The position numbers and the translations under genes are program-made. A stretch of DNA of 64,000 nucleotides from Streptomyces toyocaensis (GTDB taxonomy: Bacteria > Actinomycetota > Actinomycetes > Streptomycetales > Streptomycetaceae). Under the pieces are notes generated by a model, which was not told where the DNA came from, did not search any database, and saw nothing but the letters and a program-made list of their open reading frames with translations. This document shows positions 51,362 through 60,040 of the stretch, piece by piece (within the stretch, counting starts at the first letter, position 1; each line of letters starts with the position of its first letter). The stretch covers positions 50,954 to 114,953 of the forward strand of contig NZ_JFCB01000026.1 of NCBI RefSeq assembly GCF_000725125.1, written 5' to 3'.

Positions 51362-52524
51362 CGGGTGCTCACCTCTTTCGGCAGGTGGTGGGCGGGCAGT
51401 GCCCAGGGGGCGCCCAGCTCGGAGTAGAGGGACAGGGTGTCGGCGGCGGCCGCGACCAGGGCGTCGATGCCGGGCACCACCCGGCGGTCCTCGCCGGGTA
51501 CGCGGTGCCAGGCGCCTGTGGGCAGCGGGACCGGGTCGGGGGCCCGGCGGATCGCCTCGACGACCTGCATGAAGGCGCCGGTCGCGTCCGGGGGGACGAG
51601 CAGCGGCGTGCCGTCGGTGAGGTGCGCGACGAGGTTCTCCAGCAGGTCGGTGCGGTCGTGGCGCACCTCCTCGGGACCGTGGTCCGCGCGCTGGAGCAGG
51701 ACGCGGTCCTGCTTGTACCAGAGGGTGATACGGCCGCTGGTGCCGTGCACCATGACGTACGGCTCGTCCGCCCGCTCGGCACACAGCGTCACGGCGACGG
51801 TGACGGAGCCTCCCCGCGCGGTGGTGATCCGTACGCAGGAGGTGTCGTCGGACTCGATGTCGTTGGCGCGCAGCAGCTCGGTCTCGATGCCGGCGACGTC
51901 CTCGGCGCGGGTGCTGTCATCGAGGGCGAGGGCGGTGGCGACGGCGTGGGCGAGCGGGTTGGTCAGCGCCCCGTCGATCACGTCGACGCCGTCGAGCCGG
52001 CGCCGGCCCGCCCAGGGCGACCGCCGGAAGTACGCCTCGGGCCGCACCCAGGCGCCGGCCGCGCCGATGCCCACCACCCGGCCGACGGCGCCCTGGGCGA
52101 CCAGTTCGCGGATCGCGGGGACGGCGTGCGAACCCAGCGACTGGAAGCCGATCTGGCAGGCGACCCCGGCCGCGGCGACCCCGTCGGCCATCCGGCGGAA
52201 CTCGGCGTACGACGGGGCCGGCGGCTTCTCCAGCAGGAGGTGCACGCCCCGTGCGGCCGCCGCGAGGGCGAGGTCGGTGTGGGTGGGGATCGGGGTGCAG
52301 ATCACCGCGACCCGGGCACCGGTGGAGTCGAGCAGCGCGCCGAGGTCGGCGGACTGCTCCGGGAGTTCACCGCCGAACTCGTCCTCGGTGAGTGGGGTGA
52401 GTTCACAGATGCCGACGAGCCGTACGCCCCCCTTCTCCTGGAGCCGGCGGATGTTCTCGACGTGCCGGCGGCCGTGGCCGCGGGCGCCGGCGAGGACGAC
52501 GGGAACGGGTACGCCGGACGTCAT
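51358..52524 (-). CDS. Gfo/Idh/MocA-family oxidoreductase
   Basis: The 388-residue protein has a Rossmann domain (VVLAGARGHGRRHVENIRRL), the EKPPAPSYAEFRR segment characteristic of the family (Glu-Lys-Pro) and a C-terminal alpha/beta domain. Members are NAD(P)-dependent sugar or cyclitol dehydrogenases. Within this operon it may oxidise a sugar to a lactone, the first step of an oxidative route, but that is inference. It is coupled to the permease gene upstream and the PmoA-like gene downstream. Confidence 0.87.
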   Translation of the reverse strand: MTSGVPVPVVLAGARGHGRRHVENIRRLQEKGGVRLVGICELTPLTEDEFGGELPEQSADLGALLDSTGARVAVICTPIPTHTDLALAAAARGVHLLLEKPPAPSYAEFRRMADGVAAAGVACQIGFQSLGSHAVPAIRELVAQGAVGRVVGIGAAGAWVRPEAYFRRSPWAGRRRLDGVDVIDGALTNPLAHAVATALALDDSTRAEDVAGIETELLRANDIESDDTSCVRITTARGGSVTVAVTLCAERADEPYVMVHGTSGRITLWYKQDRVLLQRADHGPEEVRHDRTDLLENLVAHLTDGTPLLVPPDATGAFMQVVEAIRRAPDPVPLPTGAWHRVPGEDRRVVPGIDALVAAAADTLSLYSELGAPWALPAHHLPKEVSTR

Positions 52525-53417
52525 CCCTTCACCGCCCCCGCGCTGAACCCGGTGATCAGCCACTTCTGGATGAAGGCGAACACGATCACCACGGGGACGG
52601 CCGCGATGATGCCGCCCGCGGCGAGTGCGCCGAGGTCGACGCTGTCCGCGCTCATCAACGTGTTGAGGCCGACCGGGATGGTCTGCTTCTCCTGGTTGTT
52701 GAGGAACATCAGGGCGAACAGGAAGTGGTTCCACGAGTGGACGAAGGCGAAGGAGCCGACGGCGATCAGACCGGGCCGCAGCAGCGGCAGGACGACCACC
52801 CGGAAGGCCCTGAACCGGTTGCAGCCGTCGACCCAGGCGGCCTCCTCCAGGGAGTACGGCACGTTCTTGATGAAGTTGCTGATGAGGATCATCGACAGCG
52901 GCAGCTGGAAGACGGTCTCGGCGATGATGACGCTGCCGAGGGAGTTGATCATCTGCAGTTCGGCGAAGATCTCGAACAGCGGGACCAGGAGCAGCGCGCC
53001 GGGCACGAACTGGGAGCAGAGCAGGGCCAGCATGAACGCCCGCTTGACCTTGAAGTCGAACCGGGCGAGCGCGTAGCCGCCGGCCAGCGCGACCAGCGTC
53101 GTCATGATCAGGGTGGCGACGCCGACCAGCACGCTGTTGTGGAAGAAGGTGCCGAAGCTGCGGTCCGTCCAGACCTTCTCGAAGTGGACGGAGGTCACCG
53201 GCCAGGGCACCAGCGAGGTGGAGCCGGCCGGGCGCAGCGCGAAGAGCAGGATCCAGTAGAAGGGGACGAGGGTGAAGACTAGGTAGACGCCCAGCGGCAG
53301 GTAGATCTGCCAGCGGGGTGCCTCGTCCCAGGCCCGGCGCTTCGTCGCCGGCCGTGGCGGCTCGGGGACGGCGGCCGCGGGGGCGGGGGCGGCCACGACG
53401 GCCTCCTTGGTGATCAC
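52521..53417 (-). CDS. Sugar ABC transporter permease, MalG type
   Basis: The 298-residue protein has six membrane segments and the CUT1 permease EAA loop (SLEEAAWVDGCNRFRAFRVVVLPLLRPG, about residues 190-217). A proline/alanine-rich cytosolic N-terminus precedes TM1. It forms the channel with the other permease. GTG start with GGAGGCGAGAA upstream, overlapping the preceding stop. Confidence 0.93.
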   Translation of the reverse strand: MITKEAVVAAPAPAAAVPEPPRPATKRRAWDEAPRWQIYLPLGVYLVFTLVPFYWILLFALRPAGSTSLVPWPVTSVHFEKVWTDRSFGTFFHNSVLVGVATLIMTTLVALAGGYALARFDFKVKRAFMLALLCSQFVPGALLLVPLFEIFAELQMINSLGSVIIAETVFQLPLSMILISNFIKNVPYSLEEAAWVDGCNRFRAFRVVVLPLLRPGLIAVGSFAFVHSWNHFLFALMFLNNQEKQTIPVGLNTLMSADSVDLGALAAGGIIAAVPVVIVFAFIQKWLITGFSAGAVKG

Positions 53418-54346
53418 TTCTCGCCTCCGAACTTGCTCAGCCGCAGGTAGACCGTCGAGCAGAAGAGCAGGATCACGAACGCGACCGTCGTGAGGGCCGA
53501 CGCGTAGCCGAAGTCATGGGATTCCACCGAGGTGTTGGCGATGTACAGCGGCAGGGTCGTGGTCGCGCCCGCGGGTCCGCCACCGGTCAGCGTGTAGAGC
53601 AGGTCGACGTTGTTGAACTCCCACACCGCGCGCAGCAGCGTGGACAGGATGATGGCGTCCTTCAGGTGCGGCAGCGTGATGTGCAGGAACTGCTTGAAGC
53701 GGCTTGCCCCGTCGACCTCGGCGGCCTCGTAGAGGTCCTTGGAGACGGACTGGAGGTCGGCGAGGATGAGGATCGCGAAGAAGGGGACACCGCGCCACAG
53801 GTCGGCGACGACCGCCGCCGGGAAGACGGTGGAGGTGTCCGACAGCCAGCTGACGCCGTAGTCGCCGATGCCCATGTCCGCGAGGTAACGGGTGACGCCC
53901 GTCTGGGAGTTGTAGAGGAGCACCCAGATCGCGGAGGTCAACACGCCGGAGACGGCCCACGGCGAGAAGACGAGGGCGCGGCCCAGGGCGCGGCCGACGA
54001 AGGTCTGGTTGACGATGAGGGCGAGGGCCAGGCCGAACATCAGCTGCAGTCCGACCTCGACGACGACCCACTTGGCGCTGAAGACGAGGGTGTCCCGGAA
54101 CAGCGGGTCCTCGGTGAAGATGTGGGTGAAGTTGTCGAAGCCCGCGAAGCCGTTGCGCCACGGCTTGGTGGGGTTGTACTCCTGCAGGCTGTAGTAGAAG
54201 ACGCTGAGGACCGGGTAGGCGATGAAGCCCAGCATGAGCAGGGCGGCCGGTGCGATCAGCAGGTAGGGGAGCCTGCGGGGCGTGGCGGAGGCACGGCGCC
54301 GCCGGGGTGGCCTGGGCGGTTTCGCCACGGCAGCGGCTTGGGCCAT
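53414..54346 (-). CDS. Sugar ABC transporter permease, MalF type
   Basis: The 310-residue permease has six membrane segments, the EAA loop in DLYEAAEVDGASRFKQFLHI TLPHLKDA (about residues 203-230) and a basic proline-rich N-terminus. It is the first gene of the operon proper, with GGAGAAC before its ATG. No ATPase gene is present in the operon; in Streptomyces many CUT1 importers share the MsiK ATPase encoded elsewhere. Confidence 0.93.
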   Translation of the reverse strand: MAQAAAVAKPPRPPRRRRASATPRRLPYLLIAPAALLMLGFIAYPVLSVFYYSLQEYNPTKPWRNGFAGFDNFTHIFTEDPLFRDTLVFSAKWVVVEVGLQLMFGLALALIVNQTFVGRALGRALVFSPWAVSGVLTSAIWVLLYNSQTGVTRYLADMGIGDYGVSWLSDTSTVFPAAVVADLWRGVPFFAILILADLQSVSKDLYEAAEVDGASRFKQFLHITLPHLKDAIILSTLLRAVWEFNNVDLLYTLTGGGPAGATTTLPLYIANTSVESHDFGYASALTTVAFVILLFCSTVYLRLSKFGGEK

Positions 54347-54396
54347 GACTGTTCTCCGTTTCTCGGTACGTCGTGCTGTGTGGTGCGTGAGCCGGG

Positions 54397-54408
54397 GGAA
54401 GCGCTTTC
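54397..54408. promoter_or_regulatory. LacI-type operator candidate upstream of the sugar ABC operon
   Basis: GGAAGCGCTTTC contains the perfect palindrome AAGCGCTT (54399-54406), the central pattern bound by many LacI-family repressors of Streptomyces. It is 51 bases before the MalF-type permease start. No LacI gene is in the window. Confidence 0.5.
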
Positions 54409-54444
54409 TTCGTAGGTGTGCGGGATCCGCCCCGGACGGGCGGG

Positions 54445-56166
54445 TCAGCCCGCGTAGGGGTCCTGGACGGTGCCCGGGCGGGCGAGGAACTTGAAGTCGC
54501 AGCCGGTGTCGGCCTGGGTGATCTGGTCGTTGTAGAGCGCGCCGTAACCGCGCTCGTACCGTGCGGGCGGCGGCGTCCACCGCTCCCTGCGGCGCTGGAG
54601 TTCCTCGTCGTCGACCTCTAGCCGGAGCGTGCGGTTCTCGACGTCGAGCGTGATCGGGTCCCCGGTGCGCACCAGGGCCAGCGGTCCGCCGACGTACGAC
54701 TCGGGGGCGATGTGCAGGACGCAGGCGCCGTAACTCGTCCCGCTCATCCGCGCGTCGGAGATCCGGACCATGTCCCGCACCCCCTGCTTGAGCAGGTGGT
54801 CGGGCAGGGGCAGCATCCCGTACTCGGGCATGCCCGGGCCGCCCTTGGGGCCGGCGTTGCGCAGCACCAGCACGCTGTCCGCGGTGATGCCGAGCTCCGG
54901 GTCGTTGATCGTCCGCTGCATCTGCCGGTAGTCGTCGAAGACGACGGCGGGACCGGTGTGCCGCAGCAGGTGCCGCTCGGCGGAGATGTGCTTGATGACG
55001 GCGCCGTCCGGGCAGAGGTTGCCGCGCAGTACGGCGAGGCCGCCCTCGTCCGCGACCGGGTTGCCGCGGGGCCGGATGACGTCGTCGTCGTGCACCCGCG
55101 CACCGGCGATCTGCTCGCGCAGGGTGTCGTGACAGACGGTGGGCCTGTCGAGGTGGAGCAGGTCGGGTATCCGGGAGAGGAACCCGGGCAGTCCGCCCGC
55201 GAAGTGGAAGTCCTCCATCAGGTACGTCTGTCCGCCGGGACGGACGTTGGCCAGCACCGGGACGGTGCGGGCGATGCGGTCGAAGTCGTCGAGTGTGAGC
55301 GTGACGCCGGCCCGGCCGGCCATGGCGATCAGGTGGATGACGGCGTTGGTGGAGCCGCCGAGTCCGAGGACCGTCGTGACCGCGTCCTCGAAGGCGTCCG
55401 CGGTGAGGATGTCACTCAGCTTCCGGTCCCGGTGGACCAGGTCGACGATCGTCATGCCCGCCTTCGCGGCCATCCGGTCGTGCCCGGAGTCGACGGCCGG
55501 GATGCTGGAGGCGCCCGGAACGGTGACGCCGAGGGTCTCGGCGGCGGCGGTCAGCGTGGACGCCGTGCCCATCGTCATGCAGTGGCCGGGCGAACGGGCC
55601 AGGCCGCTCTCCAGCTCCTGCATCTCGCAGTCACCGATGACGCCGGCCCGCTTGTCGTCCCAGTACTTCCACATGTCGGTGCCGGAGCCCAGGGTCTCGC
55701 CACGCCAGTGGCCGGGCAGCATGGGCCCGGCGGGCACGAAGACGGTGGGCAGGTCGGCGCTGGCGGCGCCCATCAGCAGGGCGGGCGTGGACTTGTCGCA
55801 GCCGCCCATCAGCACGGCGCCGTCGACCGGGTACGACCGCAGCAGCTCCTCGGTCTCCATGGCGAGGAGGTTGCGGTAGAGCATGGGGGTCGGCTTCTGG
55901 AAGGTCTCGCTGAGGGTGGAGACCGGGAACTCGAGGGGGAATCCGCCCGCCTGCCACACCCCCCGCTTCACGGCCTGCGCGCGGTCGCGCAGGTGGACGT
56001 GGCAGGGGTTGATGTCGGACCAGGTGTTGAGGATCGCGATGACGGGCTTGCCCAGGTGCTCCTCGGGCAGGTAGCCGAGCTGGCGGGTCCGGGCGCGGTG
56101 GCTGAAGGAGCGCAGGCCGTCGGTGCCGTACCACTGGTGGCTGCGGAGCCGCTCGGGGGACTTCAT
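54445..56166 (-). CDS. IlvD/Edd-family sugar-acid dehydratase (probable L-arabonate dehydratase)
   Basis: The 573-residue iron-sulphur dehydratase has the family cysteines in NPCHVHLRDRAQAVK, GGCDKSTPALLMGAASADLP and the SGTSYGACVLHIAPES C-terminal segment, plus LGLGGSTNAVIHLIA. This subgroup (with GHWRGETLGSGTDMWKYWDD) dehydrates aldonic acids such as L-arabonate, D-xylonate or D-fuconate, not the branched-chain intermediate of IlvD. Coupling to a DHDPS-family gene (4-base overlap) suggests the product 2-keto-3-deoxy acid is dehydrated next, giving 2,5-dioxovalerate. L-arabonate is the best guess because of the GH43 gene, but other pentonates are possible. Confidence 0.82.
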   Translation of the reverse strand: MKSPERLRSHQWYGTDGLRSFSHRARTRQLGYLPEEHLGKPVIAILNTWSDINPCHVHLRDRAQAVKRGVWQAGGFPLEFPVSTLSETFQKPTPMLYRNLLAMETEELLRSYPVDGAVLMGGCDKSTPALLMGAASADLPTVFVPAGPMLPGHWRGETLGSGTDMWKYWDDKRAGVIGDCEMQELESGLARSPGHCMTMGTASTLTAAAETLGVTVPGASSIPAVDSGHDRMAAKAGMTIVDLVHRDRKLSDILTADAFEDAVTTVLGLGGSTNAVIHLIAMAGRAGVTLTLDDFDRIARTVPVLANVRPGGQTYLMEDFHFAGGLPGFLSRIPDLLHLDRPTVCHDTLREQIAGARVHDDDVIRPRGNPVADEGGLAVLRGNLCPDGAVIKHISAERHLLRHTGPAVVFDDYRQMQRTINDPELGITADSVLVLRNAGPKGGPGMPEYGMLPLPDHLLKQGVRDMVRISDARMSGTSYGACVLHIAPESYVGGPLALVRTGDPITLDVENRTLRLEVDDEELQRRRERWTPPPARYERGYGALYNDQITQADTGCDFKFLARPGTVQDPYAG

Positions 56167-57071
56167 ATCGACCACTCCGCGGCGATGGCGGCCACCTCGG
56201 CGCGCTCGCTCTCCGGCAGCGGCCTGCTCGGCGGGCGGACCTCGCGGCGGCACAGGCCGAGGGAGGCGAGGGCCTCCTTGACGACGGTGACGTTGTTGGC
56301 GGAGCCGTTGGCGGCGCGCATCTCCTCGAAGCGGCGGATCTGCTCCCACACCTTCATGGCGGTCGGGTAGTCGCCGGAGCGCAGCGCCTCGATCATGTTC
56401 AGCGAGACGGAGGGGGCGACGTTGACCAGCCCTGAGGTGAAGCCGGTGGCGCCGACCGAGAAGTAGGAGGGGGCGTACGGTTCGGCGAGCCCCGCGACCC
56501 ACACGAACCGTTCGAGTCCCGCGTCCCGGGCGAAGGCGGCGAACTTCGCCGCGTCCGGCACGGCGTACTTCACGCCGATGACGTTGGGGCAGGTGTCGGC
56601 GAGTTCGGCGAGGCGGGCCCCGGTGAGCTGCGCGTTGCGGATGTAGGGGACGACGCCCAGGTCGGGGACGGCCTCGGCGATGGCGCGGTGGTAGTCGACC
56701 CAGCCGCTCTGGGAGACGTAGGGGTGGACCGGCTGGTGCACCATCACCATCTGCGCGCCCAGGTCCCGCGCATGCCGCGCGGAGTCGACGGCGGTGGGCA
56801 CGTCGTGGCCCACTCCGACGAGGATCACCGAGCGGTCACCGGCCTCCTCGACGGTCAGCTCGGTGACCAGGCGGCGCTCCTTCGGGGTCAGGGCGTAGAA
56901 CTCACCGGTGTTGCCGTTGGGGGTGAGGGTCGTGACGCCGCCGTCGAGGAGACGTCGCAGCAGGGCCCGGTAGGTCTCCGGGTCGACGGAGCCGTCCTCG
57001 GCGAACGGGGTCACCGGGATCGCCACCACGTCGGCCAGGGCCGCCCGCTGGGTCTCGAACGTCGTCGTCAT
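56163..57071 (-). CDS. DHDPS-family dehydratase/aldolase (probable 2-keto-3-deoxy-L-arabonate dehydratase)
   Basis: The 302-residue TIM-barrel protein has the DHDPS/NAL features: VVAIPVTPFAEDGSVDPETY, TTLTPNGNTGEFYALT, VPYIRNAQLTG (tyrosine of the catalytic relay) and the Schiff-base lysine in NVIGVKYAVPDAAKFAA near residue 170. Beside an aldonate dehydratase it most likely converts a 2-keto-3-deoxy-pentonate to 2,5-dioxovalerate. Aldol cleavage instead is possible. ATG; overlaps the GntR stop (4 bases) and the IlvD/Edd start. Confidence 0.8.
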   Translation of the reverse strand: MTTTFETQRAALADVVAIPVTPFAEDGSVDPETYRALLRRLLDGGVTTLTPNGNTGEFYALTPKERRLVTELTVEEAGDRSVILVGVGHDVPTAVDSARHARDLGAQMVMVHQPVHPYVSQSGWVDYHRAIAEAVPDLGVVPYIRNAQLTGARLAELADTCPNVIGVKYAVPDAAKFAAFARDAGLERFVWVAGLAEPYAPSYFSVGATGFTSGLVNVAPSVSLNMIEALRSGDYPTAMKVWEQIRRFEEMRAANGSANNVTVVKEALASLGLCRREVRPPSRPLPESERAEVAAIAAEWSI

Positions 57072-57748
57072 GCCTGACCGTCCTCGTTCCGGGCCGCCGG
57101 GGCCGCTTCGAACTCCGCTTCGGGGAAGGCCCGTCGCACGAACGACGCGATGTGCGCGTGCAGGGCGCGCGCCGCGCCGTCCGCGTCCCCGTCGAGGGCG
57201 AGCCGCAGGATCTCCCGGTGCTCGCGGGCCTCCCGTTCCCAAGAGGGGTCGGCGGCCCAGGCGACGGCGGACACCAGGGCCGCCTGGTCACGGACCTCGT
57301 CGAGCATCCTGCCGAGCAGCGGGTTGCCGCACGGCAGGTAGAGGGCGCGGTGGAACTCGCGGTTGGCGAGCGACCGTTCGGCGGTGTCGGTGGCCTCGTC
57401 GGCGCGGGTCAGCGCGTCGCGTGCGGCGTCGAGGGAGGCTCCGCGGCGCACGGCGCGCCCCAGCGCCTCGGGCTCGAGGAGCAGGCGCACGTCGTAGACC
57501 TCCCGCGCCATGTCCGCGTCGACCATGCGCACCGTGACGCCCTTGTACTGGCTCATCACGACCAGACCGGTGCCGGCCAGGGTCTTGAGCGCCTCCCGCA
57601 CCGGGGTCTTGGACACCCCGAACTGTGCGGCGAGGTCGGTCTCGACCAGGGCCTGGCCCGGTGTGAACCGGCCGGTGAGGATGCGGCGTTTGATCTCCTC
57701 CAGCACGTACTGCGTGCGGGAGGGGATCGGCGTGGGCACAGAGGTCAT
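57068..57748 (-). CDS. GntR-family (FadR/FCD) transcriptional regulator
   Basis: The 226-residue protein has an N-terminal GntR winged helix (YVLEEIKRRILTGRFTPGQA, then AAQFGVSKTPVREALKTLAG) and an FCD effector domain (EVYDVRLLLEPEALGRAV, ANREFHRALYLPCGNPLL, with metal-binding histidines). FCD regulators usually sense sugar acids or other carboxylates. It is first in the sugar-acid operon and is preceded by three tandem 14-bp repeats and palindromes, so autoregulation is likely. ATG with GAGAGG upstream. Confidence 0.9.
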   Translation of the reverse strand: MTSVPTPIPSRTQYVLEEIKRRILTGRFTPGQALVETDLAAQFGVSKTPVREALKTLAGTGLVVMSQYKGVTVRMVDADMAREVYDVRLLLEPEALGRAVRRGASLDAARDALTRADEATDTAERSLANREFHRALYLPCGNPLLGRMLDEVRDQAALVSAVAWAADPSWEREAREHREILRLALDGDADGAARALHAHIASFVRRAFPEAEFEAAPAARNEDGQA

Positions 57749-57758
57749 GCGCGCCTCT

Positions 57759-57833
57759 CGGATCTCGCGAATCGGATCTCGCGTATCGGATCTCGCGTAT
57801 CGCGTCTCATATATGACGTACGAAGTACGACGC
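57759..57833. repeat. Three 14-bp tandem repeats plus palindromes before the GntR gene
   Basis: Units CGGATCTCGCGAAT (57759-57772) and CGGATCTCGCGTAT twice (57773-57786, 57787-57800) are adjacent. They are followed by TCATATATGA (57807-57816) and CGTAC-GAA-GTACG (57817-57829), two perfect palindromes enclosed by GCGTC (57802-57806) and GACGC (57829-57833). The array starts 11 bases before the GntR start codon on that gene's leader side. This looks like a multi-site operator for the GntR protein. Confidence 0.65.
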
Positions 57834-58003
57834 GGATGACCGTAGGAGCGGCCCGGGGTTTCGTCAATGCCTCCGACAAGGAAACGTGCCGTTGCCCTAC
57901 GTGGCGTCCCCGGACCGGCGGTGGCCTCTTCAGGGGTGTGCGGCTCAGATGGCGCCGTTCGCTGTCGCGACGGCGGCCCGTGCCGGCCGCCGGGGAACAC
58001 GAC

Positions 58004-58042
58004 GGCCGGGGCACCGTGGGCGCTCTCCACGATGCCCCGGCC
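58004..58042 (-). terminator. Terminator downstream of the TIGR03086-type gene
   Basis: GGCCGGGGCA (58004-58013) pairs with TGCCCCGGCC (58033-58042), with an inner CGTGG/CCACG stem. It lies 37 bases past the minus-strand stop codon. The rest of 57834-58078 holds no gene that I can support. Confidence 0.75.
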
Positions 58043-58078
58043 CGGCGAGAGCCGTATGCCCGTGCGATTCCGCGAACG

Positions 58079-58672
58079 TCACACGGGGCGTGTCCAGCCC
58101 GGGTCCCGGCCGCTGAGGCCGATCGCCCGGTCCAGCAGCGGGGCGCCGGGCGGAACGGGAACGACGGGCCCGAAGATGCCGCCACCCCGGTCGTCCTGCT
58201 CGGCGGCGGCGAACAGGAAGGCGTGCGCGCTCTCCAGCGCCGCGGGATCGGGCGTGTACGGCTGACCGGTCGCGCGGGCCAGGTCCCAGGCGTGGATCAC
58301 GAGTTCGTCGGTGAGGACGGCACCGGCCACTTCGCCCGGCAGGTCCACGCCCCCGGCCCGGGTCATGCCGGTCCAGGCCGCCGGGTCCCGCCAGACCTCG
58401 GCGAGTTCGCCGAGCACCTTGGGCAGATCCTCACGCCAGCCGGGACCGATGTCCGGCAGGGCGGCGTCCGGGCCGGTGTCGGTGGTCACGCCCAGTTCCT
58501 TGCGGCCGGCGTCGCGGAAGGCGACGGCCAGTCCGAGGACGTGGCCGAGCAGATGGCGCACGGCGTACCGCGGGCAGGGCGTCCCGTGCGCCAGCTGCGC
58601 CTCGGTGACGCCCTCGGCGAGACGCGTCACGATCCGGGTCTGTGGTCCCAGGTCGACAGGGGTGTCGGTCAT
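58079..58672 (-). CDS. TIGR03086-family metal-binding/DinB-like protein
   Basis: The 197-residue protein belongs to the mycothiol-dependent-enzyme/DinB-like four-helix group: CPRYAVRHLLGHVLGLAVAF (metal-site histidine in the LLGH segment), and VLTDELVIHAWDLARATGQP (second histidine in the IHAWDL motif). Such proteins are abundant in actinomycetes and mostly uncharacterised. ATG with GGAGGAGGAG upstream. It is divergent from an MFS transporter gene with 132 bases between. Confidence 0.82.
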   Translation of the reverse strand: MTDTPVDLGPQTRIVTRLAEGVTEAQLAHGTPCPRYAVRHLLGHVLGLAVAFRDAGRKELGVTTDTGPDAALPDIGPGWREDLPKVLGELAEVWRDPAAWTGMTRAGGVDLPGEVAGAVLTDELVIHAWDLARATGQPYTPDPAALESAHAFLFAAAEQDDRGGGIFGPVVPVPPGAPLLDRAIGLSGRDPGWTRPV

Positions 58673-58804
58673 CGGGCTCCTCCTCCTGAGGGTTTTCCTG
58701 GGAGGTTGACCGATGCGGGCACCGGAACTCATCGCCGGGCCGTCCGCTCCTTAAGGCATCCGCCCGATCCGCACGGCCCGTCCTCAGTTCCAGGATGACC
58801 GGGT

Positions 58805-60040
58805 ATGACGAAGTCGACATGGACGGTGTCCCGCGTACTGCGGGACCGCAACGCCGGGCTCTGCCTCACCGCGGTGGTGGTCTCCGGGTTCGGCACCTCC
58901 GCGCTGTGGCTGGTCGCGGGCGTGTGGGTCAAGGACCTCACCGGCTCGGACGGCCTGGCGGCCCTGTGCATGCTGGCGATGTGGGCGCCGACCCTGGCCG
59001 GTCCGCTGCTGGGCACCCTCGCCGACCGGGTCCGGCGCAGACCCCTGCTGATCGGCACGAGCCCGGTGATGGCGCTGCTCCTGCTCACTCTCTGCGCCGT
59101 CGACTCGCCGCACGGCCTGTGGCTGCTGTACGCGGTGCTGCTCGTGTACGGCGCGGCGGGCGTGGTGAACGACGCGGCCGAGTCGGCGCTGATCGCCACC
59201 GCCGTGGACCGCTCCCTGCTCGGCGACTTCAACGGACTGCGCATGACCGCGGGCGAGGGCGTGAAGCTGCTGGCCCCGCCGGCGGGGGCGGGTCTCTACG
59301 CGGCCTGCGGCGGGGCGGGCGTCGCCGTCCTGGACGCGGTCACCTTCCTGCTGGCCACGGTGGTGTACGCGCTGCTGCGCGTCCGGGAGGAACGGCCGGC
59401 GCCGCCGCGGGGCGGCCGCCGGGAGCGGACGGCCGAGGGCGCCCGCCACCTGCGGGCGCATCCCCTGCTGCGTCCGCTGGTGGCGGCGGGCGGCGCGACG
59501 ATGCTGTGCGCGGGTCTCAGCGGGGCACTGCTCTACGCCGTGGTCGAGGACCTCGGTCACTCCCCCGCCTACGCCGGTGTGCTGTACGCCGTCCAGGGCG
59601 CGGGGTCGGTGGTGGTCGGTCTGCTCTCCGGGCCGGCCCTGCGCCGCCTCGGCGCCCGGCGCTTCGCGGCGTACGGCGTCGCCGTCCTGTCCGTCGCGGT
59701 GGCCCTGCGGGCGGTGCCGCACGACGCCCTGGCGTGGGGGTGCAGCGCGGCGATCGGCGCGGGCCTGCCGGCCGTCCTGATCACCACGCTGACCGCCGTG
59801 CAGCAGGAGACCCCGCCGGCGCTGCTGGGCCGGGTCACCGCCACGGCCAACGCGCTGGTGTTCGCCCCGAACGTGGTGGGCCTGGCGGCGGGTGCGGCCC
59901 TCGTCGAGCTCCTGGACCACCGGCTGCTGCTGGCCGTGCTCGGGGCCGTCCTGGCGGCGGTGGCCGCGGCGCTGCTTCAGAGGCCCGCGAGCGCCGAGCG
60001 CACCGCTTCCAGGTCGCCGTCCGACGCCAGCCCGGCGTGA
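58805..60040 (+). CDS. MFS transporter
   Basis: The 411-residue membrane protein has about twelve hydrophobic segments, with the intracellular loop signature GTLADRVRRRPLLIG between TM2 and TM3. It resembles MFS_3/enterobactin-exporter-type permeases often assigned as drug or siderophore exporters. Substrate unknown. Its last 64 bases overlap the 3' end of the convergent hypothetical gene. Confidence 0.85.
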   Translation: MTKSTWTVSRVLRDRNAGLCLTAVVVSGFGTSALWLVAGVWVKDLTGSDGLAALCMLAMWAPTLAGPLLGTLADRVRRRPLLIGTSPVMALLLLTLCAVDSPHGLWLLYAVLLVYGAAGVVNDAAESALIATAVDRSLLGDFNGLRMTAGEGVKLLAPPAGAGLYAACGGAGVAVLDAVTFLLATVVYALLRVREERPAPPRGGRRERTAEGARHLRAHPLLRPLVAAGGATMLCAGLSGALLYAVVEDLGHSPAYAGVLYAVQGAGSVVVGLLSGPALRRLGARRFAAYGVAVLSVAVALRAVPHDALAWGCSAAIGAGLPAVLITTLTAVQQETPPALLGRVTATANALVFAPNVVGLAAGAALVELLDHRLLLAVLGAVLAAVAAALLQRPASAERTASRSPSDASPA

